Positions 1-8,102 of a stretch of 25,833 nt of DNA are shown in pieces (within the stretch, counting starts at the first letter, position 1; each line of letters begins with the position of its first letter). The notes beneath the pieces are model-generated. The model worked only from the letters and a program-made list of their open reading frames with translations, searched no databases and was not told the origin of the DNA. Origin of the DNA: Acidobacteriota bacterium (GTDB taxonomy: Bacteria > Acidobacteriota > Terriglobia > Terriglobales > Acidobacteriaceae); the NCBI GenBank assembly GCA_021778315.1, contig JAJYCQ010000025.1:1-25833 (forward strand), written 5' to 3'. The translations under genes were made by a program, and so were the position numbers.

Positions 1-2
1 AT

Positions 3-1205
3 CTAGTCATACTCAAACACCGAAGCAGGCCGCACCAGCGATTGATACGAGTACCGATACCTCCCCGTAGCAAAATCCCGGTTCACATCCCCATCCGCCT
101 CGTACGCCGGGTCAGGGAACCGTATGTCGTTCGAAGTCCCCGGCAGCCCCTCCGCACTCAGCCCAAACACTCGCAGCACCGGCAACCCGCGCTCGCGATA
201 GCTCGCCACAAAGAAGTCCCGAAACAGATCCACATCCTCAAGCGGAGCATCCGCCTGCTCCGCCAGAATCTCCCGCCAGTACTCCCGCGCAGTTTCCGTC
301 ACAGGCGTCCGCATCAGCCGAAACTGCTCAGCCTTATGGTTCGTGCGAATGTAAAAAAATCCATTGCGATGATCTACGTCATACTCCTCATCCTCGACGC
401 GTTCCGCCAGCAAACGAAACGACGCAGTCGGTGTTGCCGCATTCAACACCCACGTCTCGCTCGTCGTATGGCTGCCCGCTTCCAACAATAAATACTCCCG
501 GTCCCGTGTTCTCCCCACGCCCACATTGAACCGCTCGTCCTCTTCGTGAAACACCTCCACCGGCGCCGCTCCCAGCGCCTTCCGAAACACCCTGTCCTGC
601 CGCTTGGTCTGCTCATCCTCAGTCGCGTAAAACAGCGTCTCCGAATCCGGAGCCCACACCACCGATCCCACCCGCTCCGCTGTCTCCGCCAGCATCTCGC
701 CCGTCTCCAGGTTCTTCAACGCCAGCGTGTACTGCCGAAACCCCGTCGCATCGGTCGTATACGCCAGCAACCGCCCATCCGGACTCACGCTCAGTGTCCC
801 CACCTGCATAAAAGGTTGACCCTCCGCCAGCAGGTTCACGTCCAGCATCACCTCTTCCGCCTCAGGTCTCCCCACGGGCCTACGGCAATACCTCGCATAC
901 TGCCGCCCCTTCTCCGTCCGAGTCAAATACTCCCATGCCCCATCCCGGTACGGCACCGACACATCGTCTTCCTTGATATGCGACAGAATCTCGTCATACA
1001 GCGTCTTCTGCAGCGTCTCAGTTCCACTCATCGCAGCAGCTGTATAGGCATTCTCAGCCTCCAGATATGCCGTCACAGCAGGCGAACCTTTCTCCCGCAT
1101 CCACCCATAATCGTCTATCAACTCCGTCCCGTGGATAGCAGTCCTCTTCGGCTCGCGGTTAGCAATCGGTGGTGCAACATTCAGTGGTGTCATCATCTTC
1201 TCCAT
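3..1205 (-). CDS. Oligopeptidase B-like S9A peptidase, propeller half only (closed by a stop before the catalytic domain)
   Basis: The 400-residue product matches the N-terminal half of oligopeptidase B (serine peptidase family S9A, cuts after Arg/Lys in short peptides). It carries the family opening DDYGWMRE at residues 31-38, the IKEDDVSVPYRDG stretch near 77-89, TEKGRQYARYCRRP near 97-110, and a beta-propeller. It ends in SVFEYD followed by TAG at 3-5. Family members are about 680-700 residues, and the Ser-Asp-His catalytic domain starts just after this point, so the visible protein should be inactive as a peptidase. The bases GAC TAG AT would read GAC CTA GAT (D-L-D) if one C were restored, so a one-base deletion or a sequence error near the edge is a simple explanation. 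An alternative start at 1193 (residue 5) has GGAG six bases upstream. It is divergent from the TPM gene. The family is certain; its integrity is not. Confidence 0.82.
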   Translation of the reverse strand: MEKMMTPLNVAPPIANREPKRTAIHGTELIDDYGWMREKGSPAVTAYLEAENAYTAAAMSGTETLQKTLYDEILSHIKEDDVSVPYRDGAWEYLTRTEKGRQYARYCRRPVGRPEAEEVMLDVNLLAEGQPFMQVGTLSVSPDGRLLAYTTDATGFRQYTLALKNLETGEMLAETAERVGSVVWAPDSETLFYATEDEQTKRQDRVFRKALGAAPVEVFHEEDERFNVGVGRTRDREYLLLEAGSHTTSETWVLNAATPTASFRLLAERVEDEEYDVDHRNGFFYIRTNHKAEQFRLMRTPVTETAREYWREILAEQADAPLEDVDLFRDFFVASYRERGLPVLRVFGLSAEGLPGTSNDIRFPDPAYEADGDVNRDFATGRYRYSYQSLVRPASVFEYD

Positions 1206-1258
1206 ACAACAGGATACAGACCGGAACTTCCTGCCCCCGCCGAGCGTAAGATCATATT

Positions 1259-2065
1259 GTGAACGTCCTGCGGAGACTCGCCTCGCTATTTCTGCTCTGC
1301 GTCTTCGCCGCTTCCTTTGCCTGCGCCGAATCGCCCGACCAACTCCCCAAACCCACCAGCTACGTTGCCGATTTCGCCGGCGTCATCGACCCTGCTTCCA
1401 AAGAAAACATCGAGCAACTCGCCTGGCAGGTCTACTCCAAGGCCCACGCCACCATCGAAGTAGTCACCATCAAATCCCTCGACGGTCAGGACATCGACTC
1501 CTTCACCACCGCCCTCGAGGACAAGTGGAAGGTCGGCCCCAAGTCCACCGACAAGGGCGTCCTCATGGTCTTCGCCATCCAGGATCACAAAGATCGTATC
1601 GAGATTGGCTATGGTCTCGAGGGCATCCTCAACGACGCCAAAGTCGGCGACATCCGCCGCAGCATGCACGATGATCTCGTCCAGGGACAATACGGCCCCG
1701 GCATCCAATCCGGTGTCCAGCAAATTGCCAACGTCATCGCAGCCGACGCCAACGTCACCCTTACTCCACCCCAGCAATCGGATGCTCCAACCTACCACTA
1801 CCAGCAAGTCCATCACCGCACCAACTGGGTCGGGATCATCTTCTTCATCATCTTCATCGCCCTCATGCTTCACGGCGGAGGCCGCGGAGGTGGTGGAAGC
1901 GGCTGGCTCTGGTTCCTCCGCGGCAGCCTGATGGGAGGCGGCCGCGGTGGCGGCTTCGGCGGCGGCGGCTTTGGCGGAGGTGGTGGTGAAGGTGGCGGCG
2001 GAGGAGACTTCGGCGGAGGTTTTGGCGGTGGCTCCGGCGGCGGAGGAGCCAGCGGAGATTTCTAA
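1259..2065 (+). CDS. TPM-domain membrane protein with glycine-rich tail (YgcG family)
   Basis: Starts at GTG. Residues 1-23 are a signal peptide with a likely cut after ACA. A TPM domain (TLP18.3/Psb32/MOLO-1 fold) covers about 34-165, with the family pattern VADFAGVIDPAS and a GVLMVFAIQDHKDRIEIGYGLEG core. One membrane helix follows at about 190-205. The last 60 residues are almost all glycine with Phe, Ser and Asp, which is usual for the family. The domain would sit outside the membrane. The biochemical role is unsettled: acid phosphatase activity and photosystem-repair roles are known for plant relatives, but none is established for bacterial ones. lemA follows 36 bases downstream on the same strand. 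TPM and LemA proteins are frequent neighbours, so an operon and a shared envelope role are likely. Confidence 0.88.
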   Translation: MNVLRRLASLFLLCVFAASFACAESPDQLPKPTSYVADFAGVIDPASKENIEQLAWQVYSKAHATIEVVTIKSLDGQDIDSFTTALEDKWKVGPKSTDKGVLMVFAIQDHKDRIEIGYGLEGILNDAKVGDIRRSMHDDLVQGQYGPGIQSGVQQIANVIAADANVTLTPPQQSDAPTYHYQQVHHRTNWVGIIFFIIFIALMLHGGGRGGGGSGWLWFLRGSLMGGGRGGGFGGGGFGGGGGEGGGGGDFGGGFGGGSGGGGASGDF

Positions 2066-2134
2066 TAAATTAGGCTCAGACCATATCGAGGCTCGCAACA
2101 AATGAAAACGTTAGACGCGAAAGGGAATACATCG

Positions 2135-2719
2135 ATGAAGGCTCTTTGGGTAGTACTTGGAGTAGTAGGTTTGTTCGTCCTGGTTGCACTGCTCGGATTC
2201 GGAAGTTACGTCTCTGCGAAGAACCAGATGGTGCAGATGAATGAGGACGTCAACCAGTCCTATTCAGAGGTTGACATCCAGCAACAACGCCGCCTCGATC
2301 TCATCCCCAACCTCGTAGCCAGCGTCAAGGGCTACGTCAGCGAGGAAGAGACCGTCCTCACCAACATCGCAAACGCACGCGCCGGCGTGATCGCCGCCGG
2401 CTCCAATCGCGCCAGCAGCATCAACGCCAACAGCCAGCTCGACGTCGCCATCAGCCCCTTGCTCCGTCTCCAGGAGCAGTACCCCAACCTCAAGGGCAAC
2501 GAGCAGTTCATGCGTCTCGAGGATGAACTGGCCGGCACAGAGAACCGCATCGCCGTTGGCCGCATGCGCTACAACAAATCCCTCGAAGCCTACAACGTCT
2601 ATGTCCGTCAATTTCCCAACAGCATCTGGGCGAACATGGCCGGCTTCCATTACCGCGACGAATACTTCAAGGGCAATCCCAAGAACAACGTCGCCCCCAC
2701 GGTCGACTTCGGCAAATAG
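2135..2719 (+). CDS. lemA: LemA family protein
   Basis: This 194-residue protein has one membrane helix at about residues 4-25. The extracytoplasmic helical LemA domain follows, with the hallmark QQQRRLDLIPNLVASVKGY at about 49-67 and the C-terminal pattern YNKSLEAYNVYVRQFPNSIWA. I prefer the ATG at 2135 because AAGGGA lies eight bases upstream and the helix then begins at once. An in-frame ATG at 2102 would add 11 polar residues and also has a weak GAGG upstream. The biochemical function of LemA is unknown; the domain is thought to be a small helical bundle anchored in the membrane. It lies downstream of the TPM gene and converges on the uridine kinase gene, with two bases between the stops. 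Confidence 0.9.
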   Translation: MKALWVVLGVVGLFVLVALLGFGSYVSAKNQMVQMNEDVNQSYSEVDIQQQRRLDLIPNLVASVKGYVSEEETVLTNIANARAGVIAAGSNRASSINANSQLDVAISPLLRLQEQYPNLKGNEQFMRLEDELAGTENRIAVGRMRYNKSLEAYNVYVRQFPNSIWANMAGFHYRDEYFKGNPKNNVAPTVDFGK

Positions 2720-2721
2720 TC

Positions 2722-3339
2722 TTACCGCAATAACGCTCGATCCCGAAGCCCTCGCAACACCTGTTCGATCGACCAGTCCAGCGCCTCGGTGCCGGACACC
2801 GTCATCGTAGCTCGTGTCTGCGAGGGCTTCACATATTCGTTCGCCATCGGCTTCGCCGTCGCCTCAAACTGCGCCCGCACCGACTCCTCGGTTCGCCCCC
2901 GCTCCCGCACATCCCGATAAATCCTCCGCGCGAGGCAAACCTCATCTGGCGCATCCACATAAATGCTGAAATCATACAGCGGCCAAAGCTCCGCATAGTG
3001 CAGCGCAAGAATCCCCTCCACCACCACAAAACGCGCCGGATCCACCACCTCAAACGCCCCCGCAACCCGCGCGTGATGAGCAAAATCGTACACCGGCCGC
3101 TGGATCGTTCGCCCCTCCGCCAGCCCCCGAATATGCGCAATGAACAGCTCGCTCTCCAGCGAATCCGGATGATCGAAATTCTGTTGATGCCGCGAGTCAA
3201 GAGGGAACTGCGACAGGTCCCGATAGTACAAATCCAGCGGAAACAGCGTCGCATCCAGCTGCGTCGCCAACTCCCGCGCCAGGCTCGTCTTGCCTGACCC
3301 CGAGCACCCGCCAATCCCCACCAAAACCGGCCGCTCCAT
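2722..3339 (-). CDS. udk: Uridine kinase-like P-loop phosphotransferase
   Basis: The P-loop GGCSGSGKT lies at residues 10-18. The PRK/uridine kinase pattern follows: FPLDLYYRDLSQFP, then FDHPDSLES, then PVYDFAHHAR, a Walker B-like FVVVEGILAL, and a lid arginine segment RRIYRDVRERGRT. At 205 residues it has the normal length for uridine/cytidine kinase, which phosphorylates uridine and cytidine to UMP and CMP in salvage. The chosen ATG at 3339 has AGGAAGGGA upstream. An ATG ten codons earlier (3369) lacks this. It lies 66 bases after punA on the same strand, downstream of a nucleoside transporter, which supports the salvage role. Other members of the superfamily (phosphoribulokinase- or pantothenate kinase-like) are possible but fit less well. 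Confidence 0.8.
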   Translation of the reverse strand: MERPVLVGIGGCSGSGKTSLARELATQLDATLFPLDLYYRDLSQFPLDSRHQQNFDHPDSLESELFIAHIRGLAEGRTIQRPVYDFAHHARVAGAFEVVDPARFVVVEGILALHYAELWPLYDFSIYVDAPDEVCLARRIYRDVRERGRTEESVRAQFEATAKPMANEYVKPSQTRATMTVSGTEALDWSIEQVLRGLRDRALLR

Positions 3340-3405
3340 CGCCTCGATCCCTTCCTGTCCCCGTCGCACGAACCCTAGTGTAAGGCCATCACTCGCCCCC
3401 GAAAC

Positions 3406-4272
3406 CTAGCCAGCCGTCTCTGCGATCGTCTCCGCCACCCGCGGTACCAGCGCCTTCACCAGCGAGCTGAATTGCGCCTCCACCCGCCGCCCAATCTCCA
3501 TCACCTCTTCGTGATGGATAATCCGGTCCAACACGCCCGCCGCCATATTCGTCACCAGCGAAATCCCCAGCACCTCCATCCCCATATGCCGAGCCACAAT
3601 CACCTCGTGCACCGTACTCATCCCCACCAAATCCGCGCCCAGCGTGCGGAACGCACGAATCTCCGCCGGCGTCTCATAGCTCGGCCCCAGTACTGCGACA
3701 TACACTCCCTCAGGCAGCGGAATCTCCTGCCGTTCAGCCTCCGCATGCGCCAACTTCCGCAGCCGCGCAGAATACGCCACCGTCATATCGAAGAACCTGT
3801 ACCCGGTCCCCTCGCGCATCCCAAACCGCGGCTCATTCGGTCCCACAGCAGCATTCATTCCGGTCAGATTAATATGGTCGCTGATGGCCACCAGCGTCCC
3901 CTCGCCATAGCTCGTGTTAATTCCACCCGCAGCGTTGGTCACAATCAGTCCCGTGCATCCCAGCAGCCCCAGCACCCGCGTCGGAAAGGTCACCTCGCTC
4001 ATCGAGTAGCCCTCATACGCATGCACGCGTCCCTGCATCACCGCGACATTCACGCCGCCAATCGTCCCCAGCACCAGCTTCCCCGAGTGCCCCTCCACGG
4101 TCGACAGCGGCCACCCCGGAATCTCCCCGTAATCAATCGTCGTCGCGCCCTCTACCTGCGAAGCAAAATTCCCCAACCCCGAACCAAGAATGATCCCCAG
4201 CACCGGAGCGGCCCGATGCCGTGTGCGGATATGATCAGCCGCCGCCAGCACTTGTTCGTACAAGTCAGCCAT
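3406..4272 (-). CDS. punA: Purine nucleoside phosphorylase (trimeric, 6-oxopurine type)
   Basis: This 288-residue protein is a family 2 nucleoside phosphorylase. It splits inosine and guanosine with phosphate into base and (deoxy)ribose-1-phosphate. The phosphate-site GSGLGNFA is at 30-37, EGHSGKL at 60-66, TNAAGGI at 112-118, GPSYETPAEIR at 196-206 and GMSTVHEVIVA at 217-227. Glu200 and Asn242 match the pair (Glu201/Asn243 in the human enzyme) that selects 6-oxopurines, so adenosine should be a poor substrate. The start ATG has TAGGAGA upstream, and this ribosome site overlaps the stop of the transporter gene 12 bases before it, which suggests translational coupling. It forms an operon with the transporter (upstream) and the uridine kinase (downstream). 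Confidence 0.95.
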   Translation of the reverse strand: MADLYEQVLAAADHIRTRHRAAPVLGIILGSGLGNFASQVEGATTIDYGEIPGWPLSTVEGHSGKLVLGTIGGVNVAVMQGRVHAYEGYSMSEVTFPTRVLGLLGCTGLIVTNAAGGINTSYGEGTLVAISDHINLTGMNAAVGPNEPRFGMREGTGYRFFDMTVAYSARLRKLAHAEAERQEIPLPEGVYVAVLGPSYETPAEIRAFRTLGADLVGMSTVHEVIVARHMGMEVLGISLVTNMAAGVLDRIIHHEEVMEIGRRVEAQFSSLVKALVPRVAETIAETAG

Positions 4273-4284
4273 CGCTTTCGTCTC

Positions 4285-5541
4285 CTACTTAATCAGCATG
4301 CTCACAATACTCGCGGACATCAAATTCGCCATCGTCCCCGCTAGCATTGCGCGCACTCCCAACTGCGCCAGGTCATTCCGCCGATTCGGCACCAGCGCCC
4401 CAATTCCGCCAATCTGCATCCCAATCGACCCCACATTCGCAAATCCACACAACGCGAACGTAGCAATCGAAAACGTGCGAGGAGCCAGAGTAGCCTTCAG
4501 CTTGCCAAGCTCCGCAAACGCCAGAAATTCATTGATGATCGTCCGCGTGCCCAGTAAATTCCCAATCACTTTGCACTCATGCCACGGTATCCCAATCAGC
4601 CACGCCACCGGAGCCCCCACCACGCCCAGCACATTGTTCAGCGAATGCGGAAACGGAATACGCCCATGCGCCCACGCAAAGTTTGAAATCCCCAGCATGA
4701 TCGCATTGAACAGCCCCACCAGCGCCACAAACGCCAGCAGCATGATCGCCACATTGAACGCCAACTGCCCGCCGTCGATCGTCCCGCGAGCAATCGCCCC
4801 AATCAAATTCTCGTTCTTATGCTCTTCGCTCGGCGGCATCGTCACCGTTCCCGCCGTCGCCGGAACCTCCGTCTCGGGCACCAGCATCTTAGCCACCAGG
4901 ATCGTTCCCGGCGCGGTCATAATCACCGCCGACAACAGGTCCTTCGCATTGATCCCGAACAGAATGTAGGCCGCCATAATTCCGCCCGAAACATGCGCCA
5001 TCCCCGACGTCATAATCGTCATCAGCTCCGACCGTGTCGCCCCCGAAAGAAACGGCCGAATCGTCAGCGGAGCCTCCGTCTGCCCCATAAAGATCGACGC
5101 CGCCACGTTCGTCGACTCAGCGCCCGACGTCCCCATCGTCCACTGCATCACCCACGCCACCACCTTGATGATCTGCTGCATCACCCCCAGGTGGTACAGC
5201 ATCGCGAAGAACGCGCTCACAAAAATAATGGTCGGCAACACCGCAAACGCGAACACGCTCAGCGGATTACTCGGGATCCCAAGATACCCGAACACCAGCC
5301 CCGACCCGTCAGCCGAGTGCGCCAGCAGCCCCGTAATCACCCCCGAAATACTGCTCAGCACCGTCTGCCCGTACGTCCACTTGATCACCCCAAAGGCGAA
5401 CACGATCTGCAGCCCCAGCCCCCACGCCACCGTCTTCCATCGAATCGCCCGCCGGTTGGTCGAGAAGGCATAAGCGAGGCCGATGAACACAATAAGTCCG
5501 AGCAGTCCGGTAAATCGTCCCAAGGGCAAGCTCCCAGCCAT
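4285..5541 (-). CDS. nupC: Concentrative nucleoside transporter (CNT/NupC family)
   Basis: A 418-residue inner-membrane protein, hydrophobic throughout, with the CNT family signatures. These are [21 protein letters not shown] (about 140-160, with Glu156 in the nucleoside/cation site), [16 protein letters not shown] (181-196) and TIINEFLAF (334-342, the second acidic/amide site). The N-terminal helices, the core domain near 90-260 and the re-entrant/gate domain near 265-415 match the usual order and length. CNT proteins import nucleosides with protons or sodium; which ion cannot be read from the sequence. It is the first gene of the minus-strand nupC-punA-udk operon. The start ATG has no strong Shine-Dalgarno sequence. 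Confidence 0.93.
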   Translation of the reverse strand: MAGSLPLGRFTGLLGLIVFIGLAYAFSTNRRAIRWKTVAWGLGLQIVFAFGVIKWTYGQTVLSSISGVITGLLAHSADGSGLVFGYLGIPSNPLSVFAFAVLPTIIFVSAFFAMLYHLGVMQQIIKVVAWVMQWTMGTSGAESTNVAASIFMGQTEAPLTIRPFLSGATRSELMTIMTSGMAHVSGGIMAAYILFGINAKDLLSAVIMTAPGTILVAKMLVPETEVPATAGTVTMPPSEEHKNENLIGAIARGTIDGGQLAFNVAIMLLAFVALVGLFNAIMLGISNFAWAHGRIPFPHSLNNVLGVVGAPVAWLIGIPWHECKVIGNLLGTRTIINEFLAFAELGKLKATLAPRTFSIATFALCGFANVGSIGMQIGGIGALVPNRRNDLAQLGVRAMLAGTMANLMSASIVSMLIK

Positions 5542-5658
5542 CCGTTGATCCAGGCAGAAATTACGCTATGTCGAAGTGCATGTAGTCGCAGTGTAACCAT
5601 TCACGACGCCAGGGGCCAGCCCGTCTTTAATGCCGATCTCCCACCAACGGCCCTCCGA

Positions 5659-5667
5659 TGGTATACT
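5659..5667 (+). promoter_or_regulatory. Extended -10 promoter element for the cold-shock gene
   Basis: TGGTATACT is a near-ideal extended -10 box (TGnTATAAT). No good -35 box is visible, which is acceptable for this class. Transcription would start near 5674, giving a leader of about 105 bases before the cold-shock ATG. Long structured leaders are typical of cspA-type genes. It is predicted from sequence only. Confidence 0.45.
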
Positions 5668-5781
5668 AAATTTGGTCGTCGAATCCGATTGGTCTTCTTG
5701 CTTGTTCCGGCTGTACAGCTCTACTCGCAAATAAACCAACATTGCGTTCAGCGGTACATTGCTATAAGAGGAACAAGAATA

Positions 5782-5982
5782 ATGGAACAGGGAACAGTAA
5801 AATGGTTTAACGATGCCAAGGGCTTCGGATTTGTCAGCCGTGAGAATGGCGACGACGTCTTCGTGCATCACTCCGCCATCCAGAGCAACGGCTTCCGTTC
5901 GCTTCAGGAAGGCCAGCGCGTCCAGTTCAACGTAGTCAAGGGCCCCAAGGGCTGGCAGGCCGAGAACGTCCAGGCCCTGTAA
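5782..5982 (+). CDS. Cold-shock domain protein (CspA family)
   Basis: This 66-residue protein is a single cold-shock domain. It carries RNP1 KGFGFV at residues 13-18, RNP2 VFVHH at 26-30, the opening GTVKWFN and the closing [10 protein letters not shown]. It binds single-stranded RNA and DNA and would act as an RNA chaperone in the cytoplasm. AAGAGGAA at 5766-5773, eight bases before the ATG, is a strong ribosome site. The gene stands alone between two divergent/convergent salvage operons, with its own leader and a strong terminator, so it is a single-gene unit. Whether it is induced by cold or constitutive cannot be told from the sequence. Confidence 0.96.
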   Translation: MEQGTVKWFNDAKGFGFVSRENGDDVFVHHSAIQSNGFRSLQEGQRVQFNVVKGPKGWQAENVQAL

Positions 5983-6000
5983 GACATCTTTCAGTAGGCC

Positions 6001-6041
6001 GAAGGGGTGGTTCTTGACGAACCGCCCCTTCTTGCTTTTTT
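6001..6041 (+). terminator. Rho-independent terminator of the cold-shock gene
   Basis: A 13-base stem (6001-6013 with 6019-6031) has only one G-U pair and a five-base loop TTGAC. It is followed by a T-rich tract ending in six T at 6041. It starts 18 bases after the cold-shock stop. This is the clearest intrinsic terminator in the window. Confidence 0.93.
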
Positions 6042-6174
6042 GCCCCACCCTTTGCAACACCCATGCACTACCCCCGGTAAATCCTTCAGTACCACCCCCA
6101 CATCCCTGCCTTTCTCCGGACCTCTCTCCGGTTGGCAGCTACCTTTGCAGTCCTCAAGACTCTGGAGCGTGCAT

Positions 6175-6591
6175 ATGTCCACCATTCCCACCATCGAGAG
6201 CAAGTACCACCTCAAGACCATTCACGCTGAAATCGACCTCTTCGATCGCCGCCTCGCGCACCTCAACAAGTACGATGTCTTCGAGACCGAAGCCGCCCGC
6301 GCCGCTGCCGCTCGCAAGTTGAACCTCAAACGCGATCCCCTCGTCGTCACCGCCAAGCGCCTCGTCGCCGAAGGCGTCGAGTACAAGGAAAGCGAACTTC
6401 CTCGCTCCTTCCGCCCCGATGGCGTTCCCGCTCCAGTTGAAGCCAAGCCCGAGCCGGAAGCTGCCGCCGCTCCACACAACCCCACTGAAAACCGTTCCGC
6501 CCGCCGCCAGGGTTCGCCCTACGCCGGGACTTCGCTCGACTGGGAAAAATCCGTCCAGCACTACATGCAGAACAAGTCTGCCAAAGCCTAG
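6175..6591 (+). CDS. Conserved-looking hypothetical protein, 138 residues
   Basis: I do not recognise the family. The ATG at 6175 has GGAG eight bases upstream. Reading further upstream would run back through the cold-shock terminator, so the short start is right. Residues 1-75 are charged and probably helical (KTIHAEIDLFDRRLAHL, then an Ala/Arg-rich helix, then VVTAKRLVAEGVEYKESELP). Residues 80-110 are a Pro/Ala/Glu linker. The last 25 residues hold SLDWEKSVQHYMQNKSAKA, which looks like a short conserved tail. There is no signal peptide, membrane segment or cysteine. It is probably a small cytoplasmic protein, perhaps nucleic-acid or protein binding. It lies downstream of the cold-shock gene but is separated by that terminator, and it converges on the phosphorylase gene. 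Confidence 0.7.
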   Translation: MSTIPTIESKYHLKTIHAEIDLFDRRLAHLNKYDVFETEAARAAAARKLNLKRDPLVVTAKRLVAEGVEYKESELPRSFRPDGVPAPVEAKPEPEAAAAPHNPTENRSARRQGSPYAGTSLDWEKSVQHYMQNKSAKA

Positions 6592-6608
6592 CCCACCTGC
6601 TGACCCGA

Positions 6609-6630
6609 GCGGCGCAGACCATCGCGCCGC
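6609..6630. terminator. Stem-loop between convergent genes
   Basis: GCGGCGC at 6609-6615 pairs perfectly with GCGCCGC at 6624-6630 around an eight-base loop. It lies between the stops of the 138-residue protein and the phosphorylase. No T-run follows on either strand, so it may be a weak bidirectional terminator or chance in GC-rich DNA. Confidence 0.3.
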
Positions 6631-6668
6631 CCCGCAGCCCATCCTGTAGTCGCGCCTCCCGCTGCCCC

Positions 6669-8102
6669 CTATCCCCGCACCACCTCGCGCACCAGCGCCT
6701 GCCGCTCCGGCCTCGCCTCCCCAATCTGCACCGTAGCCTCCAGCATCCGATACGGCTCGGCGAGCAGCTCCTCCTCTTCGCTAAACAGCGTAAACACCGT
6801 CTGCCCAGCCTCCACCCAATCCCCCAGCTTCGCATGTGACTCAATCCCCGCATGCGCGCTCACCGGATCACCCGGCCGCGCCCTCCCCGCGCCCAGCCGC
6901 TGCACCGCCCATCCAACTTCCTTGCAGTCCATGCCCGCCAGAAACCCCGCCCGCGAGGCCCGCAGCACCCGCGTCGCCCGTGGCTTGTGAAACGCCGCGG
7001 GATCATCAAACACGCGAACATCTCCACCCTGCGCCGCAACGATCTTCAACCACGCCGCATACGCCGCGCCAGACCGTAAAATCTCATCCGACACCCGCGC
7101 CCCCTCTTCCGCTGACCTCACCTTCCCCGCCAGATAAAGCATCCATCCGCTCAGCGCATTCGACAGCTCAATCAAATCCGCCGACATCGCATGCCGCACG
7201 CCCTTCATAATGTCCACGCACTCCCAAACCTCCACCCAATTCCCCGAAAATCTCCCCAGCGGCTCATTCATCGCAGTCAGCAACGCAACCGTCTTCGTCC
7301 CCGCAGCCTCGCCGGTAGACACCATCAGCTCCGCCAGAAACTTTGACCGCTCATACGTCGGCATAAACGCACCCGACCCCACCTTCACATCCAGCACCAG
7401 CCCGCGCAGATCCTCCGCCAGTTTCTTGCTCATAATGCTCGCGCAGATCAGCACCGGCGACTCCACCGTCCCCGTATGGTCTCTCATTCCATACAGAATC
7501 CGGTCCGCCGGCACCAGTCTCGGCGTCTGCCCTACCAGCGCTGCATGGCACTCCCGCAGCACCTCGCCCATCCTCGCCATGGACAGCTGCGAATCAAACC
7601 CCGGAATCGTCTCCAGCTTGTCTAAAGTCCCTCCCGTGTGTCCCAGGCTCCTTCCAGAAATCATCGGCACCGAAATACTCGGTGTTCCCTCCATCCCCGC
7701 CGCGGCCAGCACCGGAGCAATCAGCAGCGAGCTCTTATCCCCCACGCCTCCCGTCGAATGCTTATCCACCGTAAACGTCTTCACCCCCGCAGACTCCAGC
7801 ACCGCAGCATCGAACGTCTCCCCCGAGAACCGCATCGCCCGCGTCAAGTCCGCCAACTCCCGCAGCGACAGCCCGCGCTGAAACACGGCCATCAGAAACG
7901 CCCCAATCTGCGCATCTGAGAATGGTTCGCTAAAGCCTCCAATAGCCCCCGCTGCATCCCCACCTGCCGTACGCGAAGTACCCGTACCCGCAATACCGCG
8001 CACAAAAAACTCAATCTCCGCAGTCGACAGCTCCCCGCCATCGCGCTTCTTCAGCAACACATCTATTGCATGCAACACGCTCTCACCCATCGTCCCACTC
8101 AC
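6669..8102 (-). CDS. deoA: Thymidine/pyrimidine-nucleoside phosphorylase
   Basis: This 477-residue enzyme splits thymidine (and possibly uridine) with phosphate into base and sugar-1-phosphate. The phosphate site VDKHSTGGVGDKSS lies at about 112-125. The family signature MISGRSLGHTGGTLDKLETIPGF lies at 147-169, with Ser where most relatives have Gly after the Arg. The N-terminal helical, central alpha/beta and C-terminal barrel-sandwich parts are all present. A Gly/Ala-rich insertion of about 20 residues (near 40-60) is absent from E. coli DeoA. The GTG start overlaps the cytidine deaminase stop (GTGA), suggesting coupling; an ATG four codons later (8090) is an alternative. DeoA and bacterial pyrimidine phosphorylase (Pdp) cannot be separated with confidence by eye. 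Confidence 0.92.
   Translation of the reverse strand: MSGTMGESVLHAIDVLLKKRDGGELSTAEIEFFVRGIAGTGTSRTAGGDAAGAIGGFSEPFSDAQIGAFLMAVFQRGLSLRELADLTRAMRFSGETFDAAVLESAGVKTFTVDKHSTGGVGDKSSLLIAPVLAAAGMEGTPSISVPMISGRSLGHTGGTLDKLETIPGFDSQLSMARMGEVLRECHAALVGQTPRLVPADRILYGMRDHTGTVESPVLICASIMSKKLAEDLRGLVLDVKVGSGAFMPTYERSKFLAELMVSTGEAAGTKTVALLTAMNEPLGRFSGNWVEVWECVDIMKGVRHAMSADLIELSNALSGWMLYLAGKVRSAEEGARVSDEILRSGAAYAAWLKIVAAQGGDVRVFDDPAAFHKPRATRVLRASRAGFLAGMDCKEVGWAVQRLGAGRARPGDPVSAHAGIESHAKLGDWVEAGQTVFTLFSEEEELLAEPYRMLEATVQIGEARPERQALVREVVRG

Noticed and set aside
1860..2064. Glycine-codon repeats as a mobile or tandem element
   Set aside because: They encode the usual glycine-rich tail of TPM proteins and are not exact DNA repeats.
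5742..5768. TTGCGT ... TATAAG as promoter of the cold-shock gene
   Set aside because: The -10 would overlap the ribosome site and leave no leader; the extended -10 at 5659 is better.
4819..5781. Long plus-strand frame leading into the cold-shock gene
   Set aside because: It is antisense to nupC and rich in Arg/His from shadow reading. The cold-shock ATG at 5782 has its own ribosome site and exact family length.
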